A DNA stretch of 64,000 nt from Carallia brachiata (lineage: Eukaryota > Streptophyta > Magnoliopsida > Malpighiales > Rhizophoraceae). The DNA lies in NCBI GenBank assembly GCA_021464245.1, contig JADCRB010000006.1, positions 4,206,280 to 4,270,279 on the forward strand, in the 5' to 3' direction. The translations under genes and the position numbers were made by a program. Of the stretch, positions 60,318 through 64,000 are shown in pieces. Each line of letters starts with the position of its first letter. Position 1 is the stretch's first letter. The notes beneath the pieces were generated by a model. That model did no database searches. It was not told the DNA's origin and saw only the letters and a list, made by a program, of their open reading frames with translations.

Positions 60318-60929
60318 CTAGCGGGGCCTAAGGTGCAACTCCAAGTCAAGCTCGACCTCGTCTGATGGGCCGATGATGTTGACGTCGCTTTCCGGCTGGT
60401 TGATGCTGCCGAAATATTCTGGAAAGAGAGGCAAAGTTTCGCCAGAATGACTCCTTTCTGCTAGAAAAATTCCTCCTAGACTTAAGTATCCATGAGGGAT
60501 GAACCCTTGGCTGACTCCGTAAGACCACCAGGACCAGCATGCATGCTTCCATGGGCTACGACTTTGATGAACATACCGTGGAGAGACGATTGCAGTGGTA
60601 GAACTCGGACCTGCTTCATTTGAGGGCGAAGTTGTACCGGTGGGATCTACCATCAGAACGGCAGACTGTTCTTTGGAAAAAGCAGCTCTCAGTCCTGGTT
60701 TCTTCCTGCTTCTCCGATTCTGGAACCAATAAAACACATTTTTTCCTTCGATTGCCCCGAGCGGGCGCAATCGTGAGACAAGTTGGTAAATTTGAGATGC
60801 ATTAGGAATAATACCTCCATTGTTGTGGAAGACTTCCTCCAAAATTTGCAATTGTGCCATGGTCGGTTGCCACCTTGTGTGGGGTGACCTTTCTTCTCCC
60901 TTGTCTTGAGGTTCTGCAACTGGTTCCAT
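60318..60929 (-). CDS. WUSCHEL-type homeobox (WOX) protein inside the LTR element
   Basis: Intact 203-residue frame. Residues about 16-80 form a WOX homeodomain: T-R-W-x-P-T start, NNGG loop, LRPLG, and IEGKNVFYWFQN (60-71), the diagnostic helix-3 block. It then reads RRSRKK where WUS and WOX1-5 have HKARER. Near the C-terminus ETLPLFP (164-170) is a WUS-box, and LDLELHL (194-200) is an EAR-type LxLxL repression motif. This combination marks the modern WUS clade. WUS-clade proteins are nuclear regulators of stem-cell and embryo fate and can recruit TOPLESS corepressors through the WUS-box or EAR. WUS genes normally have introns in the homeodomain; this copy has none, which fits capture of a spliced transcript. 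A TATA lies about 90 bp upstream (61018-61028). The frame is open while the neighbouring gag is broken, which suggests recent capture or retained function. Expression is unproven. Confidence 0.9.
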   Translation of the reverse strand: MEPVAEPQDKGEERSPHTRWQPTMAQLQILEEVFHNNGGIIPNASQIYQLVSRLRPLGAIEGKNVFYWFQNRRSRKKPGLRAAFSKEQSAVLMVDPTGTTSPSNEAGPSSTTAIVSPRYVHQSRSPWKHACWSWWSYGVSQGFIPHGYLSLGGIFLAERSHSGETLPLFPEYFGSINQPESDVNIIGPSDEVELDLELHLRPR

Positions 60930-61017
60930 CTTTCTTGTGGCAGAGGAGCAAAGGTATTGGTGTGTGGTGAAGATCGGTTGAGACTGATGCTGGGTTTCAG
61001 ACTCAAACCCTCCATCG

Positions 61018-61028
61018 CTTTTATATTT
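61018..61028 (-). promoter_or_regulatory. Candidate TATA box of the WOX gene
   Basis: AAATATAAAAG on the minus strand, about 90 bp upstream of the WOX ATG, giving a short leader if transcription starts about 30 bp downstream. Confidence 0.55.
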
Positions 61029-61039
61029 TTGGGCCGTTC

Positions 61040-61830
61040 ACAGTTTATACTCATGTGGGCCAGGAGTTGGATTGAATTTTGAATTTGGGTTCTGGACTTG
61101 TGTCTGGAACTTGGGATTTTGTGTTCGGGCTTTGACTTTCGCTTGGGCTTTCAGATCGGGACTTCCAATTTTTTTTTTTATTTTTTTTTTGCTATTGGGC
61201 CGTTCACAGTTTATACTTGTGCAGGCCAGGAGTCAGGTTTGTTGGATTGTTCGCCTTTTATACTCGTGCGAGGTAGGAGTGTTGAACTGTGGTGGACTGT
61301 GGTGGATTGATTATTGCCTTTTATACTCGTGCGAGGCGGGAGTGTTGAATTGTGGTGTCACCTTTTATACTCGTGCGAGGCAAGAGTGTTGAATTGCGGT
61401 GTCGCCTTTTATACTCGTGCGAGGCAGGAGTGCTGAATTGTGGTGTCGCCTTTTATACTCGTGCAAGGAAGGAGTGCTGAATCGTGATGGATTGATTATC
61501 GCCTTTTATACTCGTGCGAGGCAGGAGTGTTGAACTGTGATGTCGCCTTTTATACTCGTGCGAGGCAGGAGTGTTGAATTGTGGTGGATTGATTATCGCC
61601 TTTTATACTTGTGCGAGGCAGGAGTGTTGAACTGTGATGGATTGATTATCGCCTTTTATACTCGTGCGAGGCAGGAGTGCTGAATTGCGATGTCGCCTTT
61701 TATACTCGTGCGAGGCAGGAGTGTTGAATTGTGGTGGATTGATTTTCGCCTTTTATACTCGTGCGAGGCAGGAGTGCTGAACTGTGATGGATTGATTATC
61801 GCCTTTTATACTCGTGCGAGGCAGGAGTGC
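61040..61830 (-). repeat. Tandem repeat with a TATA-like sequence in every unit
   Basis: Twelve clear units start at about 61252, 61316, 61359, 61404, 61448, 61501, 61545, 61598, 61651, 61695, 61748 and 61801, with degenerate ones near 61048 and 61210. Units are mainly 44 or 53 bp, the longer with an added GGATTGATT. On the minus strand each reads GCCTCGCACGAGTATAAAAGGC or close to it, so the array presents GAGTATAAAAGG repeatedly toward the WOX gene. Confidence 0.9.
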
Positions 61831-62060
61831 TTTGTTGTGGATCTGTTCAGCTGAGAAGCTGCGGATCTGCTGAGCTGTTGAGCTGCTGAGCTCCTTGTTG
61901 AGCTGTTGAGTTGCTGAGCTGGACTTTGATTCAGGGTATAAGTTTTACCCTTGAATCTGGATTTGAACTTTGACTTAGAATTTGGATTTGGGCTTTGAGC
62001 CCAGGTTTAGCCGAATTTATGTTTGGCTTTGAATTTTGTTGGGTTTTGAGTCGGGATTTG
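61831..62060. repeat. Short GAGCTG and GATTTG word repeats
   Basis: GCTGAGCTGTTGAGCTGCTGAG repeats at about 61865-61922, followed by TTTGG/GATTTGGA repeats to 62090. No coding content. Confidence 0.6.
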
Positions 62061-62129
62061 AAATTTGCCCCCGAATCTAGATTTGGATTTTGAGGAAGGG
62101 TTCCCAAACTTGCACATAAGTTTCAGACA

Positions 62130-62262
62130 TTTTTTTTTTTGGCTTTTTTTTTTCGTGCTTTTTTTTTTGCACTTTTTTTTTTTGCTTTTTTTGTTTTTCT
62201 TTTTATTTCCTTTTTTTATTTCTCTTTTTTTTTGCCTTTTTTTGTTTTTTTTTTACACAGTA
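62130..62262 (-). repeat. Low-complexity T-rich (A-rich in element sense) tract
   Basis: Long T runs broken by single G/C bases lie immediately downstream of gag in the minus orientation, where protease and RT would be expected in a complete element. Confidence 0.8.
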
Positions 62263-62266
62263 AATT

Positions 62267-63662
62267 TTAGAAGTTTACCGTTTGATCAAACCAGGTCGGG
62301 ATGCGTTGACAGCATGCAAGCGTAATTTCATGTTGACTTTCTTCTGACGGATTTGAAGGGACGGCAGTCTGGTTGACTGAGACTATGTCTCCCTGGTCCA
62401 AATTGATTTTATTTTGGTCTATGAGCTTCAAGATCAGCTCCTTTAAGACGAAGCACTTCTCGGTTGGATGGTTGATTGTGCGGTGATACCTGCAGAATTT
62501 CGGATCATTGACCTGATTCTTGTGATTGGGTTGCTTACATTCCGGGAGTTTGATCAACTTAGCTTCTAAAAGTTGATCGAGAATGTCTGGAACGTCGGAG
62601 TCGGGGAATGGATACTTCTTCTGTTCCAACTCTCGCAAGGTCGTCCTTCCCTTTTCTTGTTGTTTCGGTTGATTTGCCAGCGCTGGAGGACTCATTTTTG
62701 CTTTAGCTCCAACTTTTATCGGTGAAGCATCAATGGTCATCACTTCTTGCCCCCATGTTGGCCCAGTTGGATGGGAATCGTGCCTCCAGAGGTCTTGATG
62801 CTTATTTCCATGTCATGTGCGCGAGTTGCTAATTCCTCAAAAGTTCGAGGTTTGATGCCCTGTAGGATGTATAATAGCTCCCAGTGCATCCCTTGGATGC
62901 ACATTTCCACAGCAGAAGTCTCCGTAAGATGATCTTTGCAGTCTAGATTGAGAGCACGCCATCTGTTGATGTATTCGACAACGGGCTCTCCTTTCCTTTG
63001 TTTGGCACTAGTAAGCTCCATCATGCTCACCGTTCTCCGAGTGCTGAAAAATCTGTTGAGAAACTCTCGTTGTAGCTGTTCCCAACTGTCGATTGATTCT
63101 GGTTCAAGGTTTATGAACCACGTGAAAGCGTTCTCCCTGAGTGAACGAACAAACTGCTTCACCAAGAGATCTCCGTAAGTCCCTGCATTGTTGCAGGTTT
63201 CAACGAAGTGGGCGATGTGCTGTTTGGGATCGCCTCGTCCGTCGAATTGTTGAAATTTGGGCGGCTGGTAGCCCAGAGGCATGTTGAGACTTTCGATCCG
63301 TCTGGTGTACGGTTTGACGTACATCTGTGATCCTTGGAAAGATGTAGCTTGTTGCAGTCGGATCGTATTGGCTATCATTTCCTGCAATTGTTGAACAGAT
63401 AGCGAAGCTACAGAATTGAGGGTGGCAGCTGTGTAGAACTACCTGGTTGTTTTTCAGCATTGAAGACATCGGCTGTGTCGCTTCTGGAGTGAAACCAGGT
63501 GGATATTGTCGTCGCCTCGTGGGTCTGGAGATCAACTTGGATTGGAGCTTTTCCTTTGAGGGCAGCGATCTGTTGATCTTTTTCTTCCACAGTTTTGAGC
63601 AGTTGGAAAATTCTGCTTTCCAATTCTGCAATCCTGTCTTCAGTGTTCGTTGCGCTTGTCAT
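62267..63662 (-). pseudogene. Retrotransposon gag, two frameshifts
   Basis: Three overlapping frames form one gag. 63662-63408 starts MTSATNTEDRIAELES and has a coiled-coil heptad pattern (LLKTVEEKDQQIAALK). 63387-62740 contains the retrotrans_gag core (FDGRGDPKQHIAHFVE, LEPESIDSWEQLQREF, LTSAKQRKGEPVVEYI). 62743-62267 contains FCRYHRTINHPTEKC and a following Leu/Ile helix, as in the nucleocapsid end of plant gypsy (Tat-type) gag. Frame changes occur near 63420 and 62748. No protease motif follows. Gag would package the element RNA; this copy is broken. Confidence 0.85.
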
Positions 63663-63759
63663 CGTGATTGTGACAACGTTGATGTTGGATTCCTGCTAAT
63701 TTTTTTGTAGAGGAGCAAAAGATGGGAGGCGGAGAGGTCCCACCGAGCGTGCAAAAATT

Positions 63760-64000
63760 TGTGAAGGGTAAATTTCGAGCCTGTAACAGTTCGACTCAAA
63801 ATACATAAACAAATTACAATAAAAAAAATTGTAAAATAAAAAGAAATTTATGTGGGGTCGATCTCTGAGTAGATCCTCCGATTAATGCTCCTGTTTTTGA
63901 CTCCGTCAAGGGCTGCACGAGCTTGATCTTGACAGAAATAATTTCCACAGCTTTTTCTTGAACTGGGTAGACTGAAAATGGATCTGATTTGGACGTTTTG
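63760..64000 (-). repeat. 5' LTR of the WOX-carrying element (truncated by window end)
   Basis: In element orientation the LTR ends ...AAATTTACCCTTCACA at 63760 and is followed by TTTTTGCACGCTCGGTGGGA, the leader style of related gypsy elements. It matches the 3' LTR from 58533 with only a few differences over the visible 240 bp. Confidence 0.8.

Larger units (their letters stand above)
58533..64000 (-). mobile_element. Non-autonomous LTR retrotransposon carrying a WOX gene (right end outside window)
   Basis: Matching LTR sequence occurs at 58533 on and 63760 on in the same orientation. Gag, a polypurine tract and the LTR ends show that it reads on the minus strand. Order of transcription: 5' LTR, gag, T-rich/repeat region, WOX homeobox gene, a small Lys-rich gene, polypurine tract, 3' LTR. 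I find no protease, RT, RNase H or integrase motif, so movement would need proteins from a full-length relative. LTR elements carrying captured host genes are known (for example maize Bs1). Confidence 0.82.

Noticed and set aside
61072..61392. 106-codon plus-strand frame across the tandem repeat
   Set aside because: It is the repeat read through, opposite to the element's direction, with no domain.
61252..61830. CRISPR-like regular array
   Set aside because: The inter-repeat pieces are themselves repeats, not unique spacers, and the genome is a plant's.
62065..62325. 86-codon plus-strand frame
   Set aside because: Poly-Phe translation of a T-rich tract on the non-coding strand of the retrotransposon.

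Overview
The window is eukaryotic, from a flowering plant and probably a eudicot. The DNA is AT-rich and gene-poor. Coding traces are split by introns with GT/AG borders, and the content is typical of plants: Ty1/copia and Ty3/gypsy LTR elements, a tRNA-derived SINE, many short inverted-repeat elements, a Mutator-like (MULE) transposon with a FAR1-type transposase and a Ulp1 protease, GRF zinc-finger genes, and a WUSCHEL-type homeobox gene. I see no ordinary single-copy host gene with an intact full-length reading frame. Most coding features are carried by, or left from, transposons.

Layout. 0-4 kb: the end of a gypsy-type LTR joined to an internally deleted copia element with its 3' LTR. 4.8-5.7 kb: a Harbinger-like short element. 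6.5-10.6 kb: a decayed CCHC/RS-rich coding relic, split by a non-autonomous LTR element (7676-10492) with a 5-bp target duplication; a fold-back element sits inside that. 13.2-14.2 kb: a poly(A)-tailed retroposed sequence on the minus strand. 15-27 kb: a decayed Ulp1-associated transposon region with two paralogous 'SR..PQQ' exons, about 185-bp tandem repeats and a GRF double-zinc-finger relic. 27-34 kb: a cluster of short AT-rich elements and a SINE. 34.3-37 kb: a small two-exon gene ending in a SUMO-interaction-like motif (gene A), convergent with a double-GRF gene.

37648-55603: an 18-kb MULE with about 55-bp terminal inverted repeats and a 9-bp target duplication. It carries an interrupted Ulp1/C48 SUMO-protease-like gene (+), a small three-exon gene ending in the same motif (gene B, +), and a FAR1/MULE transposase (-). 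Its non-coding interior holds at least six palindromic clusters of TGCAAC boxes spaced 21 bp apart. The MULE is inserted in one copy of a direct repeat whose other copy lies at about 56.1-56.6 kb.

58533 to the window end: a minus-strand LTR retrotransposon with gag but no recognisable protease, reverse transcriptase or integrase. In their place it carries an intact, intronless WUSCHEL-type WOX reading frame with homeodomain, WUS-box and EAR motif. A 12-unit tandem repeat lies upstream of it, and every unit holds a TATA-box-like sequence reading toward the WOX gene. The two most notable systems are this retrotransposon-borne WOX gene with its repeated TATA array, and the SUMO-themed MULE (protease, SUMO-interaction-like accessory proteins, helically phased palindromic boxes). 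Function is inferred throughout from sequence read by eye.
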